Shown here one piece after another: positions 41,154 through 50,231 of a stretch of DNA of 64,000 nucleotides. Source of the DNA: Candidatus Solirubrobacter pratensis. Its GTDB lineage: Bacteria; Actinomycetota; Thermoleophilia; Solirubrobacterales; Solirubrobacteraceae. The DNA is taken from assembly GCF_000425945.1 (NCBI RefSeq), contig NZ_KE384481.1:186001-250000 (forward strand). Direction: 5' to 3'. Position 1 is the first letter of the stretch; every line of letters starts with the position of its first letter. The position numbers and the translations under genes are program-made. A model generated the notes under the pieces. That model searched no databases. It saw only the letters and a program-made list of their open reading frames with translations, and was not told the DNA's origin.

Positions 41154-41729
41154 CTACCTCCGATCGGATGACCTCCGAAGCCCGGCCGCGAGCGCCAGCG
41201 CCCCCAGCAGTGCGGGGACGCCGAGCGCGACCGGAACGATTCCGCCGGCGTTGAGCGTCCGGCGCTGAGCGATCGCCACATGCACGGCCGGCGCCGTGAG
41301 CGGCGCCGCCCCTGCCGCACGCTCCGTCAGCACCGCGACATAGATGCCGAGGCGGCCGGGCGCGACCGCCTGGAGCCGCCACGTGAGCGTGCGAGATCCG
41401 CCCGGCGGGAGCGTGCCGAGGTACTTCGTCCGGTCCGGCGACCAGTCCTCGGGATCCACGTACAGGCCCGGGCGGAGGCTCAGCACGTTGAGGTGCGCGA
41501 TCAGCCCCGCCGCGGGAGCCGTGCCCCGGTTGACGACCGTCGCGCGGAACCCGAAGTGGTCGCCGAGGCCGGCCGAGATCCGCGTGCGGTCGACGCTGAC
41601 CGCGATGCCCCCGGACGCGGGCGGCGGCGAGGATGCGGCCCGTGCAGTGGCCGGCGCAAGCGCGACGCCGACAGCGGACGAACCGAGCGCGACGGCCGCG
41701 ACCGCGGTCACCAACCGCCGCCGCCTCAT
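41154..41729 (-). CDS. Exported CARDB-like protein with C-terminal membrane anchor
   Basis: This 191-aa protein has a signal peptide (MRRRRLVTAVAAVALGSSAVGVALAPATARA) and a central Ig-like domain with GFRATVVNRGTAPAAGLIAHLNVLSL and LPPGGSRTLTWRLQAVAPGRLGIYVAV, typical of CARDB/NEW3-type adhesion modules. It ends with a hydrophobic segment and RRSSDRR, so the domain sits on the outer face of the membrane. It is translationally coupled to the ABC permease (ATGA overlap) and probably is an extracytoplasmic accessory part of that exporter. Confidence 0.8.
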   Translation of the reverse strand: MRRRRLVTAVAAVALGSSAVGVALAPATARAASSPPPASGGIAVSVDRTRISAGLGDHFGFRATVVNRGTAPAAGLIAHLNVLSLRPGLYVDPEDWSPDRTKYLGTLPPGGSRTLTWRLQAVAPGRLGIYVAVLTERAAGAAPLTAPAVHVAIAQRRTLNAGGIVPVALGVPALLGALALAAGLRRSSDRR

Positions 41730-42487
41730 CGCGGCCCGGTGCCTTCGAGCCGGAGGAAGCGCGACCCCACCAGCAGCGCGGCGGCGACGCCGGCGACCGC
41801 CGCGGCGAGCGGTGAGGCGAGCCACGCCGCGTCGGTCCCCCACGCATGCCCGTCGACCACGACCCGGCCCACGTAGTGCTCGCCGGCGGTGACCGGGTTC
41901 ACGCGCAGCAGCAGCTCGCCCGCCCACCCGTGCTCGACGCCTGCGGGCAGCTGCGTCGGCGCGTAGAGCGCGAGCAGCGCGAACAGGCTGACCGAGAGGC
42001 TCACGCGGTTGGACGCCGCGAACACGCTGACGACGATGCCGAGCGACGCGAGCGCGACCGCCACGAGCGTCCCGGCCGCCAGCCCCATGGCGACCGCGTC
42101 ACCGACGATGCCGGCGCCGCGCCCGAGCACCCACACGTAGGGCACGGCGATCGCCAGCGACACGGGCCACAGGGTCAGCGCGGCGAGCAGCTTCCCTGCG
42201 ACCAGCCGCGCCCGCGGGACCGGCGTCAGGAGCAGGCTCTCGAGCGTCCCGCGCTCGCGCTCGCCGCTGACCGCGTCCGCCGCGACGAGCAGCGTCAAGA
42301 GCCCGCCGACGGCGATCGCCACCTGGAGGGTGAGGTTCACCGCCTCGCGCTGCTCGAGGAAGTTCAGGTCCGTGTTCGTCGCCGTCAGGTACGCGATCGC
42401 GCTGAGCAGGACGCTGAACCCGAAGCTCAGCAGCAGGCCGCGCGCGCCGGCCCAGAGGTCGCGCAGCTCCTGCTCGACGACCGCCAT
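41726..42487 (-). CDS. ABC-2 type transporter permease
   Basis: This 253-aa protein has six hydrophobic segments. The loop AVSGERERGTLESLLLTPVPRARLVAGKLLAAL is the diagnostic ABC-2/NatB-like motif, in which the permease meets its ATPase. The ATPase gene lies directly upstream (1-bp gap) and the CARDB-like protein gene directly downstream (ATGA). The exported substrate is unknown; the linked two-component system suggests a drug, peptide or envelope lipid. Confidence 0.9.
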   Translation of the reverse strand: MAVVEQELRDLWAGARGLLLSFGFSVLLSAIAYLTATNTDLNFLEQREAVNLTLQVAIAVGGLLTLLVAADAVSGERERGTLESLLLTPVPRARLVAGKLLAALTLWPVSLAIAVPYVWVLGRGAGIVGDAVAMGLAAGTLVAVALASLGIVVSVFAASNRVSLSVSLFALLALYAPTQLPAGVEHGWAGELLLRVNPVTAGEHYVGRVVVDGHAWGTDAAWLASPLAAAVAGVAAALLVGSRFLRLEGTGPR

Positions 42488-42488
42488 C

Positions 42489-43427
42489 TCAGGCGGCCTT
42501 GGTCATCGCGAGGAACGCGTCGCTGAGGCGCGCGCCCTCGAGCTCGAAGGCGCGCAGCAGGACGCCGGCGTCGAGGAGGGCGGCGATCACCTCGTTGGCG
42601 TTCGCCCAGGGCGCGAGCTCGACCTGCAGCGCGCCCGGGCGCGCGTCGTCCTGGCGCACCTGGGCGACGGCGGGCGAGCACGCAAGCCGGACGGCCGCCG
42701 CCAGTGCATCGTCAGGCGCCACCTCGATGCGGCCGCGGCGCGGTGCCGCGGCCCAGCGCGCGACCTCCGCCACCGTGTCGTCCGCCACGAGCCGGCCGCG
42801 GTTGAGGATCAGCACGCGCGAGCAGTGCTGCTCGACCTCGTCGAGCAGGTGCGTGCTGAGCAGCACCGCCACCCCGCGTTCGCTCGCGAGCGTGCCCAGC
42901 TGCGCGAGCACGTCACGCTGCCCCGCCGGGTCCAGACCGAGCGTCGGCTCGTCGAAGAACACGACGCGCGGGTCGTTGACCAGCGCCCGAGCGATGCCCA
43001 GGCGCTGCCGCATGCCGCGGCTGTACGAGCCGATCGACCACCTGGCGCGCCCGGCCAGCCCGACCCCGGCCAGCAGCTCCCGCGCCACGGCACAGGCGCT
43101 CGCGCGCGAGTGCCCGTACAAGCGCGCGTGGTAGCGAAGGTACTCCTCGCCGGTCTGCCGGCGAGGGTATCCCGCGTTCTCCGGCAGCACGCCGACGCGG
43201 CGGCGGAGCTCCTCCGGCCGGTCGCCCGGGACGCCGGCGACCGCGAACCGTCCGGCGCTCGCGGGCAGGATCGCCGTCAGCACGCGGATGCACGTCGTCT
43301 TGCCGGCCCCGTTGGGGCCGAGCAGCCCGAGTACCTCGCCGGGATGCGCGGAGAATGTGAGCCCGTCCAAGGCGACGAGCGAGCCGTAGCGCTTGCCGAC
43401 GCCGTCGGCCTCGATCGCAGCCGTCAT
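42489..43427 (-). CDS. ABC transporter ATP-binding protein
   Basis: This 312-aa protein has Walker A LLGPNGAGKTTCIRVL, Q-loop replaced by VGVLPENAGYP, signature YSRGMRQRLGIARAL, Walker B VVFFDEPTLGLDP and H-loop LLSTHLLDEVEQ. It belongs to the CcmA/DrrA/NatA group that pairs with ABC-2 permeases. A C-terminal extension of ~90 residues is typical for regulatory subdomains of that group. The ATG overlaps the lipoprotein stop (ATGA). Confidence 0.93.
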   Translation of the reverse strand: MTAAIEADGVGKRYGSLVALDGLTFSAHPGEVLGLLGPNGAGKTTCIRVLTAILPASAGRFAVAGVPGDRPEELRRRVGVLPENAGYPRRQTGEEYLRYHARLYGHSRASACAVARELLAGVGLAGRARWSIGSYSRGMRQRLGIARALVNDPRVVFFDEPTLGLDPAGQRDVLAQLGTLASERGVAVLLSTHLLDEVEQHCSRVLILNRGRLVADDTVAEVARWAAAPRRGRIEVAPDDALAAAVRLACSPAVAQVRQDDARPGALQVELAPWANANEVIAALLDAGVLLRAFELEGARLSDAFLAMTKAA

Positions 43428-44158
43428 GACCCGGCCTTGAAGCGCACCAGCACCTCGCTCACGTGGCCGGACTTCGAGGTCGACAGCACCGGGCCGATGC
43501 CCTTGGCGTAGTGCTTATGCTCCCCGACCCGCGGCTCCAGCGGCGTGTAATCCAGCGTCTCGAGCACGTTCGTGAACCGGCCGGCCGGAACCCTCACCCT
43601 CCGATGGAGGCTGAGAATTCGGGCCGCATCCTCCGCGTGGCCCTTGTAGTACTCCTGCCGGTAGTCCATCCCGACGCGCGGCCGGGCGGGCATGATCACT
43701 CCCGCCTGCGCCCCGTTGACGCCCGCCTCCCACGACCCCTCGATCGTGTGGATCTTGCCGTCGCGATACTCCTTCGTGTCCTCGCCGAGGTACCAGACGT
43801 TGCCGTGGGCGTCCTGCGCGTACCAGTCCTTCGTGTCCTCGACGAGCCGGCCGCCGCGGCGGTCCACGTCGTGGACGACGCGCGCGGTGATCCCGGCCAC
43901 CTTGCGGGTCTGGTGCGTGACGTCGACGACGACGTGCGTGCTCCCCTCCCGGTACTCCCAGCGGGTGCCGGGGGCCATCGGGAAGTACGGGTTGTCGATC
44001 CGGGTCGTGAACTCGGCCGGGTCGAGCTTCACCGGCTCGCCGTTCTTCGGCAGCGGGTCCGTGCCGGCCTGCGGCCGGACCTGCCGGACCGCCGCGTCGC
44101 CGCAGGCGGCGGCGAGGACGGCGGCGAGGAGCGGGACGATCAACGGCCGCGACGGCAT
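43424..44158 (-). CDS. Lipoprotein of unknown function, paralogue of the 51157-52026 gene
   Basis: The 244-aa protein starts MPSRPLIVPLLAAVLAAACGD, a lipoprotein signal with lipobox AAAC. The mature part has FTTRIDNPYFPMAPGTRWEYRE, VEDTKDWYAQDAHGNVWYLGEDT, AGVIMPARPRVGMDYRQEYYKGHAED and the end YAKGIGPVLSTSKSG. The same blocks occur in the gene at 51157-52026, so the two define one family. It lies between the sensor kinase and the ABC exporter in one transcript and may be an outer-face ligand-binding or signalling component; that is inference. Confidence 0.82.
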   Translation of the reverse strand: MPSRPLIVPLLAAVLAAACGDAAVRQVRPQAGTDPLPKNGEPVKLDPAEFTTRIDNPYFPMAPGTRWEYREGSTHVVVDVTHQTRKVAGITARVVHDVDRRGGRLVEDTKDWYAQDAHGNVWYLGEDTKEYRDGKIHTIEGSWEAGVNGAQAGVIMPARPRVGMDYRQEYYKGHAEDAARILSLHRRVRVPAGRFTNVLETLDYTPLEPRVGEHKHYAKGIGPVLSTSKSGHVSEVLVRFKAGS

Positions 44159-44195
44159 CGCGGGGCGACCGTATGGCCCCGAGCTGAGATCTGCC

Positions 44196-45575
44196 TTATA
44201 CGGGCAGCGCGTTGCCCGGCGACCGCGCCGGGATCGTGTCCGGAGCGTCGGGAAGCCACACGCGGACGGTCGCACCAGGCCCCGGCAGGATCGTCGCCGC
44301 GCCGCCATGGGCCTCGGCGATCGCACGGACGATCGACATCCCGAGCCCGGTGTGCCGGCCGCCGCGCGCGTCGTCGCCGGCGGCGAAGCGCTCGAACGCC
44401 CGGTCGGCGATGCCGGGCGGGAAGCCGCCGCCGTCCGCGACCTCGAGCTCCACGCCGCCGTCCGCGCGCCGGGCGCGCAGGACGATGTCCCCGCTGCCGT
44501 GGCGGAGCGCGTTGTCGAGCAGGTTGCCGAGCGCCTGGCGCGCGCGCAGCGGATCGGCGTGCACGTACAGGTCCGCGGGCGCCTCCAGGCGGATGTGGCG
44601 GTCCTGCTGGGCCGCACGGTCGCAGAAGCGGTCGCGGACGGCTTCCAGCACCAAGCCGGCGGGGAGCGCCTCGCGGCGCACCGGCAGATGCCCCTCGTCG
44701 GCCCGCGCGATCACGAGCAGGTCCTCGGCGAGCTGCGCGAGGTGGTCGCACTCCTCCACGGCGGCGACGAGCGCATCGCGTACGTCCGGCCCGTAGTCCC
44801 GCGTGCGCAACGCGCCCTCGAGCTCGGTCTTCAGGACGGCGATCGGCGTGCGCAGCTCGTGGCTCGCGTCGGCGACGAAGCCGCGCTCGCGCTCGAACGA
44901 TCCCCGCAGGCGGTCGAGCATGTCGTTGAGCGTCTCGCCGAGGCGGCGGATCTCGTCGCGCGCAGGCCCGAGCGGGAGCTGCTCGCCGTCGTGCGCGAGC
45001 GACACCTCGGCGGCGCGCCGCCGCATCGCCTCCACCGGCGCGATCCCGGCGGTGGCCAGCGCGTAGCCGAGCAGGGACGCGAGCAGGACCGCCAGCGGGC
45101 CGCCGATCGCAAACGACGCGACCACTCCGCCGAGCGCGTTGTCGCGGTCGTCGAGCGACTGCCCGACCACGATCGCCCGCCCCGCCGCCGGGCGAGCGAG
45201 GATCCGCGTGCTCCCCTCGACGCCCCCGACCGGGCGCTCGAGCCGCAGCTCCCTGCGCCGCGCGGACCGCAGCTCGGCCGCGTCCAGTGCCGCGCCGCGG
45301 ACGCCGCCGGCCGCGAACAGGACGCGCCCGCGGAGGGTCAGCACCTGGGCGAACGTCTCCTCCGCCTGCCCGATCGCCGCACCGCCGGAGGCGAGATCGT
45401 GGCGTCGCGTCGCCTCGGCGAGCGCCTTCGCGCGCTCGTCCAGGCTCGCGTTGACCGACTCGTTGAGGTCGGCGGCCAGCCGCAGGTAGACGAACAGCCC
45501 CGCGCCTGCGAGGACCAGCAAAGTCGCCAGCGCGAAGGCCACTGTCAGCCGTAGGCGGATCGGCAGCCGGCTCAC
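44196..45575 (-). CDS. Sensor histidine kinase
   Basis: This 459-aa protein has a membrane span at residues ~9-32, an extracytoplasmic segment to ~145, a second span to ~170, a HAMP domain, then HisKA with DASHELRTPIAVL (His239) and HATPase_c with LLDNALRHGSGDI, VADGGGFPPGIADRAFERF and HTGLGMSIVRAIAEAHGG. It is the classic partner of an OmpR-type regulator. The GTG start overlaps the regulator stop (GTGA). Signal unknown; the genes around it suggest envelope stress or an antimicrobial. Confidence 0.94.
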   Translation of the reverse strand: MSRLPIRLRLTVAFALATLLVLAGAGLFVYLRLAADLNESVNASLDERAKALAEATRRHDLASGGAAIGQAEETFAQVLTLRGRVLFAAGGVRGAALDAAELRSARRRELRLERPVGGVEGSTRILARPAAGRAIVVGQSLDDRDNALGGVVASFAIGGPLAVLLASLLGYALATAGIAPVEAMRRRAAEVSLAHDGEQLPLGPARDEIRRLGETLNDMLDRLRGSFERERGFVADASHELRTPIAVLKTELEGALRTRDYGPDVRDALVAAVEECDHLAQLAEDLLVIARADEGHLPVRREALPAGLVLEAVRDRFCDRAAQQDRHIRLEAPADLYVHADPLRARQALGNLLDNALRHGSGDIVLRARRADGGVELEVADGGGFPPGIADRAFERFAAGDDARGGRHTGLGMSIVRAIAEAHGGAATILPGPGATVRVWLPDAPDTIPARSPGNALPV

Positions 45576-46252
45576 CCGCCGCCGTCCTTGCGGAGGCGGT
45601 AGCCGACGCCGCGCACCGTCTCCAGGGAGCGCACGCCGAACGGCTTGTCGATCTTCTGGCGCAGGTACCACATGTAGACCTCGACGACGTTCGAGCGCTG
45701 CTCGTACGCCAGATCCCACGCCGCCTCCAGGAGCTGGTTCTGTGTCAGCACCTGGCCGGGCCGGCGCATGAACGTCTCCAGCAGCGTGAACTCGCGCGCC
45801 GTCAGCTCGATCTCGGCGTCGCCGCGGAACGCCTGCCGCGTCGCGGGATCGAGGCGCAGCTTGCCGACCTGCAGCACGACCGGCCGCTCGACCGGCCCGC
45901 GCCGCGCCAGCGCCCGCAGCCGCGCGAGCAGCTCGGCGAGCGAGAACGGCTTGGTCAGGTAGTCGTCGGCACCCTGGTCGAGCCCCTTCACGCGGTCGTA
46001 CACGGAGTCGCGTGCCGTGAGCATGATGATCGGCGCCCACATCCGGTCCGCGCGCAGCCGGCGGCAGGTCTCGAACCCGTCGGGGCCGGCCATCATCACG
46101 TCCAGCACGATCGCGTCGAACTCGGCCGCGCGCACCATCCGCAGCGCCTCATCGCCGTCCCGCGCGACGTCCGCGACGATCCCCTCCGCCCGCAGGCCCC
46201 TCCTCAGCGCCGCGGCCATCCGGAGATCGTCATCGACGACGAGCACACGCAC
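45572..46252 (-). CDS. OmpR-family response regulator
   Basis: From GTG 46252 the 226-aa protein reads MRVLVVDDDLRMAAALRRGL. It has the acidic pair, phospho-acceptor Asp51 in IVLDVMMAG, the Thr in LTARDS, Lys in LTKPFSLAELLARL, and a C-terminal winged helix (TAREFTLLETFMRRPGQVLTQNQLLEAAW...RSNVVEVYMWYLRQKID...RGVGYRLR). A longer in-frame start at 46342 exists but adds residues foreign to the family. It is divergent from the MacB-like operon and probably controls both directions. Confidence 0.94.
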   Translation of the reverse strand: MRVLVVDDDLRMAAALRRGLRAEGIVADVARDGDEALRMVRAAEFDAIVLDVMMAGPDGFETCRRLRADRMWAPIIMLTARDSVYDRVKGLDQGADDYLTKPFSLAELLARLRALARRGPVERPVVLQVGKLRLDPATRQAFRGDAEIELTAREFTLLETFMRRPGQVLTQNQLLEAAWDLAYEQRSNVVEVYMWYLRQKIDKPFGVRSLETVRGVGYRLRKDGGG

Positions 46253-46273
46253 ACGCCAATCATCTCGCCGAAC

Positions 46274-46288
46274 CTGAGGACCAGCTGA
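46274..46288. promoter_or_regulatory. Direct repeat that may bind the response regulator
   Basis: CTGA occurs at 46274-46277 and 46285-46288, 11 bp apart, in the spacer between the response regulator and the divergent efflux operon. OmpR-type regulators usually bind tandem half-sites with this spacing. It is suggestive only. Confidence 0.3.
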
Positions 46289-46328
46289 AGCGAGGTTGGG
46301 GAGGAAACGGCGCGGCTGCGTCGCCGGC

Positions 46329-46358
46329 TTGACTTCGGACACCGACCGTCTCTACGTT
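46329..46358 (+). promoter_or_regulatory. Promoter of the MacB-like efflux operon
   Basis: TTGACT (46329-46334) and TACGTT (46353-46358) with an 18-bp spacer match the housekeeping promoter pattern. The start codon is 48 nt after the -10, leaving a leader with GGGAGG before the ATG. Confidence 0.55.
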
Positions 46359-46405
46359 CGCGCGCCTCGGAGGCCACGAATGGAACCCGATGGGAGGCGC
46401 AGACG

Positions 46406-48295
46406 ATGATGGCGACCCGAACGCAGCGGGTGGCGGCAATCGTGCTTGCCGGACTGATCGTGCTCGCGATCGCCGGCTGGATCGCCGCCAGGCAGATCCG
46501 CTCGCCCGCGCGGATCGCGGCCGAGACCGCGCCGCCGCCGGCCTCGCCGATCACCGTCCCGGTCGCGCGGCGCACGCTCTCGACCGAGGTGATCGTGCGC
46601 GGGACCGTCCGCTACGGCGCGCCGCAGAAGGTCGTGCTCGGCTCCTCCGACGTCAAGCAGGGCGCGTCCGGGAGCGCGTCCGGGATCGTCACGCGCCCGC
46701 CCATCCGCAACGCCACGCTGCGGGCCGGCAGCATGGCGCTGACCGTCGACGGCCGGCCCGTCTTCGTCCTACCAGGCACGATCCCGATGCACCGCGACCT
46801 GCACCAGGGCGACCACGGGCCGGACGTGCTCGAGCTCGAGCGCGCGCTGGCCGGACTGGGCATCTCCCCGGGCGCCGCCGACGGCCGCTTCGACGCCGCG
46901 ACGGCCGCCGCGGTGTCGGCCTTCTACCTGCGCAACGGCTGGGACCCGTTCGGGCCGACCCGTCAGCAGATCGACCAGCTGCAGACCGCCGAGACCGCCG
47001 CCGCGGCGGCGCGCGACGCGCACCTGCAGGCCGTCAACAACGTCGCCCAGGCGGCGCGGCCGCAGACGCCGGGCGACCTCGCGCAGGCCCGCATCGACGT
47101 CGGCGTCGCGCGCGACGCCGTCGACACCGCCGAGCTCGGCGTCCAAAGCGCGCGCGGCAGGCTCCACTCCGCCCGGTTGCTGGCGTCGACGGCACCGCTG
47201 GGCGAGGCCGTGGCGGTCGCCGAAGGCACCCGCGACCAGGCCACGGCGGACGCCGACGTCGTCGGCAAGCAGGCCGACCTCGAGAAGGCGATCGACGACG
47301 AGCGGATCGCGCGCATGAAGGTCGACGAGCTCGCGCTCGATGCGCTGCCTTCGGATCGCGAGGCGGCGGCGGCGGCGCTGCGCCAGGCGTCGACCGCCGT
47401 GGGGCGGGCGCAGGCGGATGTCGCCACCGCGGTCGCGGCGGCGAACGCCGTCCGCGTCTCCGGGGCCTCCAACGTCCAGAAGGCGCGCACCGACGCCGAG
47501 CAGGCGGCGGGCGACGTGGGCACCGCGTCGGCGGAGCTGCGGCGGGCGCGGCTGGCGGTGGAGACGGCGCGCCGGCAGGTGCGGCTCACCCAGGAGCGCG
47601 TGCGCGTGCTCGCCAAGCCGCCGGACACCAGCACGCTGCAGGACATCGCCACCGCGGCGGCGAGCGAGGCGCGGCGGACGCACGCGGAGGTCGCCCGGCT
47701 GGCGCACGAGTCGGGCGTGCAGGTGCCGGCCGACGAGCTCATCTTCTTCTCCTCGCTCCCGGTGCGCGTCGACACCGTCACGGCCCGGCGGGGCAACTCG
47801 GTCTCCGGCCCGGTGATGACGGTCACCGGCTCGCGGTTGGCGATCGACTCCTCGCTGTCGGTCTCCGACGTCAAGCTCGTGCACGCGGGCGACCCCGTCG
47901 CGATCGAGGATCCCGACCTCGGCATCAAGGCGAGCGGGACCGTCACGCGCGTGTCGAGGACGCCGGGCACCAACCGCGTCGACCCCAGTCGCTTCTACCT
48001 CGTCGTGGCGCCGCAGGGCGGCAGCCGGTCGCTGATCGGCGCGTCGGTCAAGCTGACGATCGCGGTCAAGAGCACGAGCGGCGCCGTGCTCGCCGTTCCG
48101 CCGGCCGCGCTGTCGGTCGGAGGCGACGGCAATGCCCGCCTGCAGGTGAGCCGGCGCGGCAGGCGCGCGTTCGTGCGGGTCGAGCCCGGCCTCGCCGCGC
48201 GCGGACTGGTCGAGGTCCGGCCGGCCGGCGGCAGCCGGCTGCATCCGGGCGAGTTGGTGGTGGTCGGAGCCGGGAAGGGGGCGCCGGGACCGTGA
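46406..48295 (+). CDS. HlyD/MacA-like adaptor with peptidoglycan-binding domain
   Basis: This 629-aa protein has an N-terminal membrane anchor (residues ~9-27) and a beta-barrel start (ITVPVARRTLSTEVIVRGTVRYG). A PG_binding_1 domain follows at ~128-180 (DLHQGDHGPDVLELERALAGLG...DGRFDAATAAAVSAFYLRNGW), then a long Ala/Arg/Glu-rich coiled coil (~185-440) and returning barrel segments. The murein-binding insert fits a monoderm cell, where the adaptor reaches into the wall. It starts the operon with the ABC ATPase and permease (MacAB-like). GGGAGG precedes the first of two ATGs. Confidence 0.88.
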   Translation: MMATRTQRVAAIVLAGLIVLAIAGWIAARQIRSPARIAAETAPPPASPITVPVARRTLSTEVIVRGTVRYGAPQKVVLGSSDVKQGASGSASGIVTRPPIRNATLRAGSMALTVDGRPVFVLPGTIPMHRDLHQGDHGPDVLELERALAGLGISPGAADGRFDAATAAAVSAFYLRNGWDPFGPTRQQIDQLQTAETAAAAARDAHLQAVNNVAQAARPQTPGDLAQARIDVGVARDAVDTAELGVQSARGRLHSARLLASTAPLGEAVAVAEGTRDQATADADVVGKQADLEKAIDDERIARMKVDELALDALPSDREAAAAALRQASTAVGRAQADVATAVAAANAVRVSGASNVQKARTDAEQAAGDVGTASAELRRARLAVETARRQVRLTQERVRVLAKPPDTSTLQDIATAAASEARRTHAEVARLAHESGVQVPADELIFFSSLPVRVDTVTARRGNSVSGPVMTVTGSRLAIDSSLSVSDVKLVHAGDPVAIEDPDLGIKASGTVTRVSRTPGTNRVDPSRFYLVVAPQGGSRSLIGASVKLTIAVKSTSGAVLAVPPAALSVGGDGNARLQVSRRGRRAFVRVEPGLAARGLVEVRPAGGSRLHPGELVVVGAGKGAPGP

Positions 48296-48972
48296 GGCCC
48301 GCCGTCGAGTTGCGCGGCATCGGCCGCCGCTTCGGCTCGGACCCGCCGGTGATCGCGCTCGACGACGTGGACCTCACGCTCGCCCACGGGAGCTCGCTGG
48401 CGATCGTCGGCCCGTCCGGCTCCGGCAAGTCGACGCTGATGCACCTGCTCGGCTGCCTCGACCGCCAGGACACGGGGACCTACCGGTTCGAGGGCATCGA
48501 CGTGGGCGAGCTGAGCGACGACCAGCGGGCCGCGCTGCGCGCGCAGCGGATCGGCTTCGTCTTCCAGACGTTCAATCTGCTCGCGCACCGCACGGTGCTG
48601 GACAACGTGATGCTCGCCGAGGTCTATCGCGGCACGAGCCGCGAAGGTCGCGAGGAGCGCGCTCGGGCGGCGCTGGAGCGGGTGGGGATGTCGGCCCGCG
48701 AGCGCTTCTTGCCGGTGCGGCTCTCGGGTGGCGAGCAGCAGCGCGTCGCGATCGCGCGGGCGCTGATGGCCGAGCACAGCCTGCTGCTCTGCGACGAGCC
48801 GACGGGGAACCTCGACTCCGTCAACACCGCGTCGGTGCTCGCGCTGTTCGACGAGCTCAGCGAGGACGGGCTGACGCTGGTGCTGGTCACGCACGAGGAG
48901 CAGGTCGCGCGGCACGCGCTCCGGCGCGTGCGGATGGTCGACGGGCGGCTGACGGAGGACGAGTCGTGGTGA
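48292..48972 (+). CDS. MacB/LolD-type ABC transporter ATP-binding protein
   Basis: This 226-aa protein has Walker A VGPSGSGKSTLMHLLGCLD, Q-loop FVFQTFNLLAHRTVLDNV, signature LSGGEQQRVAIARAL, Walker B LLLCDEPTGNLD and H-loop VLVTHEEQ. The LLGCLD and QTFNLL wording is typical of the MacB/LolD/FtsE group. The GTG start overlaps the adaptor stop (GTGA), and its end overlaps the permease by 7 bp. Confidence 0.94.
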   Translation: MRPAVELRGIGRRFGSDPPVIALDDVDLTLAHGSSLAIVGPSGSGKSTLMHLLGCLDRQDTGTYRFEGIDVGELSDDQRAALRAQRIGFVFQTFNLLAHRTVLDNVMLAEVYRGTSREGREERARAALERVGMSARERFLPVRLSGGEQQRVAIARALMAEHSLLLCDEPTGNLDSVNTASVLALFDELSEDGLTLVLVTHEEQVARHALRRVRMVDGRLTEDESW

Positions 48973-50228
48973 CGCGCACCCGCGTCCGCCCGCGGCGCGC
49001 CCCGGTGACCTCGGTGCCCACGCGGTCGCACATGCGCGGGCGCGACCTCGCCGCCGAGGCGGTCGCCGGGCTGCTTGCGCGCCCGGCCCGCGTCGCCCTG
49101 ACCGTACTCGGCACGGTGATCGGCGTCGGCGCCCTCGTCGCGACGCTCGGCCTCTCCAAGACCGCCGGCAGCCAGATCGTCGGGCGCTTCGACGCGCTGT
49201 CGGCCACGGATGTCGTGATCACGCCGTCGACGCGCGGCGGCGGGACGCGCGGCCTGGTGCTGCCGTGGGACGCCGAGGCGCGGCTGCTGCGGCTCAACGG
49301 GGTGCGGGCCGCCGGAACGCTCGCCGACGTCAACGTGCGCGGCGAGCTCGTCCGCTCCGTGCCGGTCAACGACCCGCTCGCGGCCGGCGCCGTCCAGCTC
49401 CCGATGAAGGCCGCGTCGCCCGGCCTGTTCCGCGCCGTCCGCGCCCGCCTGCAGACGGGCCGCTTCTTCGACGCCGGGCACTCCGAGCGCGCGGATCGCG
49501 TGCTCGTGCTCGGCGCCAACGCCGCGCACCGGCTCGGCATCACGCGCGTGGACCAGCAGCCCGCGGTCTTCGTGGGCGACCGGCTGTACGACGTGATCGG
49601 CCTGCTGTCCGGCGTGCGACGGCAGCCGGCGCTGCTCGGCGCCGCGATCATGCCCGAGGGCACCGCGCGGCGGGAGTTCGCGCTGCAGGCGCCGGGGCTG
49701 GTGCAGGTCGAGACGCGGATCGGCGCCGTGGAGCTGATCGCCCGGCAGGCGCCGCGCGCGCTGAGCCCGGGCGACCCGGGACTGCTGCGCGTCGCCGCGC
49801 CGCCGGACCCGCGCGGGCTGCGCGGCGCAGTCCAGGGCGACCTCAACGCGCTCTTCCTGCTGCTCGGTGGGGTGTCGCTGCTCGTGGGCGCGATCGGGAT
49901 CGCCAACGTGACGCTGGTCTCGGTCCTCGAGCGCGTCGGCGAGATCGGGCTGCGACGCGCGCTCGGCGCCGGTAAGCGGCACATCGCCGGCCAGTTCCTG
50001 CTCGAGAGCACGGCGATGGGGCTCGCCGGCGGCCTGATCGGGGCGAGCGTCGGGACGCTGGTGATCGTCGGCGTCTCGGCCGCGAGCACGTGGACGCCTG
50101 TCCTGGACCCGTGGGTTCCGCTCGGCGCGCCGCTGCTGGGCGCCGTGATCGGGCTGGTGTCCGGAACCTATCCCGCGCTGCGCGCCGCCGCCCTGGAGCC
50201 GGTGGAGGCGCTGCGGGCGGGCACCTGA
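48966..50228 (+). CDS. MacB-like ABC transporter permease
   Basis: This 420-aa protein has a first membrane span (ARVALTVLGTVIGVGALVATLG), a large extracytoplasmic MacB-PCD domain (~70-280) and an FtsX domain with three spans, including LFLLLGGVSLLVGAIGIANVTLVSVLERVGEIGLRRALGA, and the ending TYPALRAAALEPVEALR. Such permeases work as mechanotransmitters that move drugs, peptides or lipoproteins from the outer face of the membrane. Together with the adaptor and ATPase it makes a complete tripartite unit without an outer-membrane channel. Confidence 0.93.
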   Translation: MVTRTRVRPRRAPVTSVPTRSHMRGRDLAAEAVAGLLARPARVALTVLGTVIGVGALVATLGLSKTAGSQIVGRFDALSATDVVITPSTRGGGTRGLVLPWDAEARLLRLNGVRAAGTLADVNVRGELVRSVPVNDPLAAGAVQLPMKAASPGLFRAVRARLQTGRFFDAGHSERADRVLVLGANAAHRLGITRVDQQPAVFVGDRLYDVIGLLSGVRRQPALLGAAIMPEGTARREFALQAPGLVQVETRIGAVELIARQAPRALSPGDPGLLRVAAPPDPRGLRGAVQGDLNALFLLLGGVSLLVGAIGIANVTLVSVLERVGEIGLRRALGAGKRHIAGQFLLESTAMGLAGGLIGASVGTLVIVGVSAASTWTPVLDPWVPLGAPLLGAVIGLVSGTYPALRAAALEPVEALRAGT

Positions 50229-50231
50229 CCC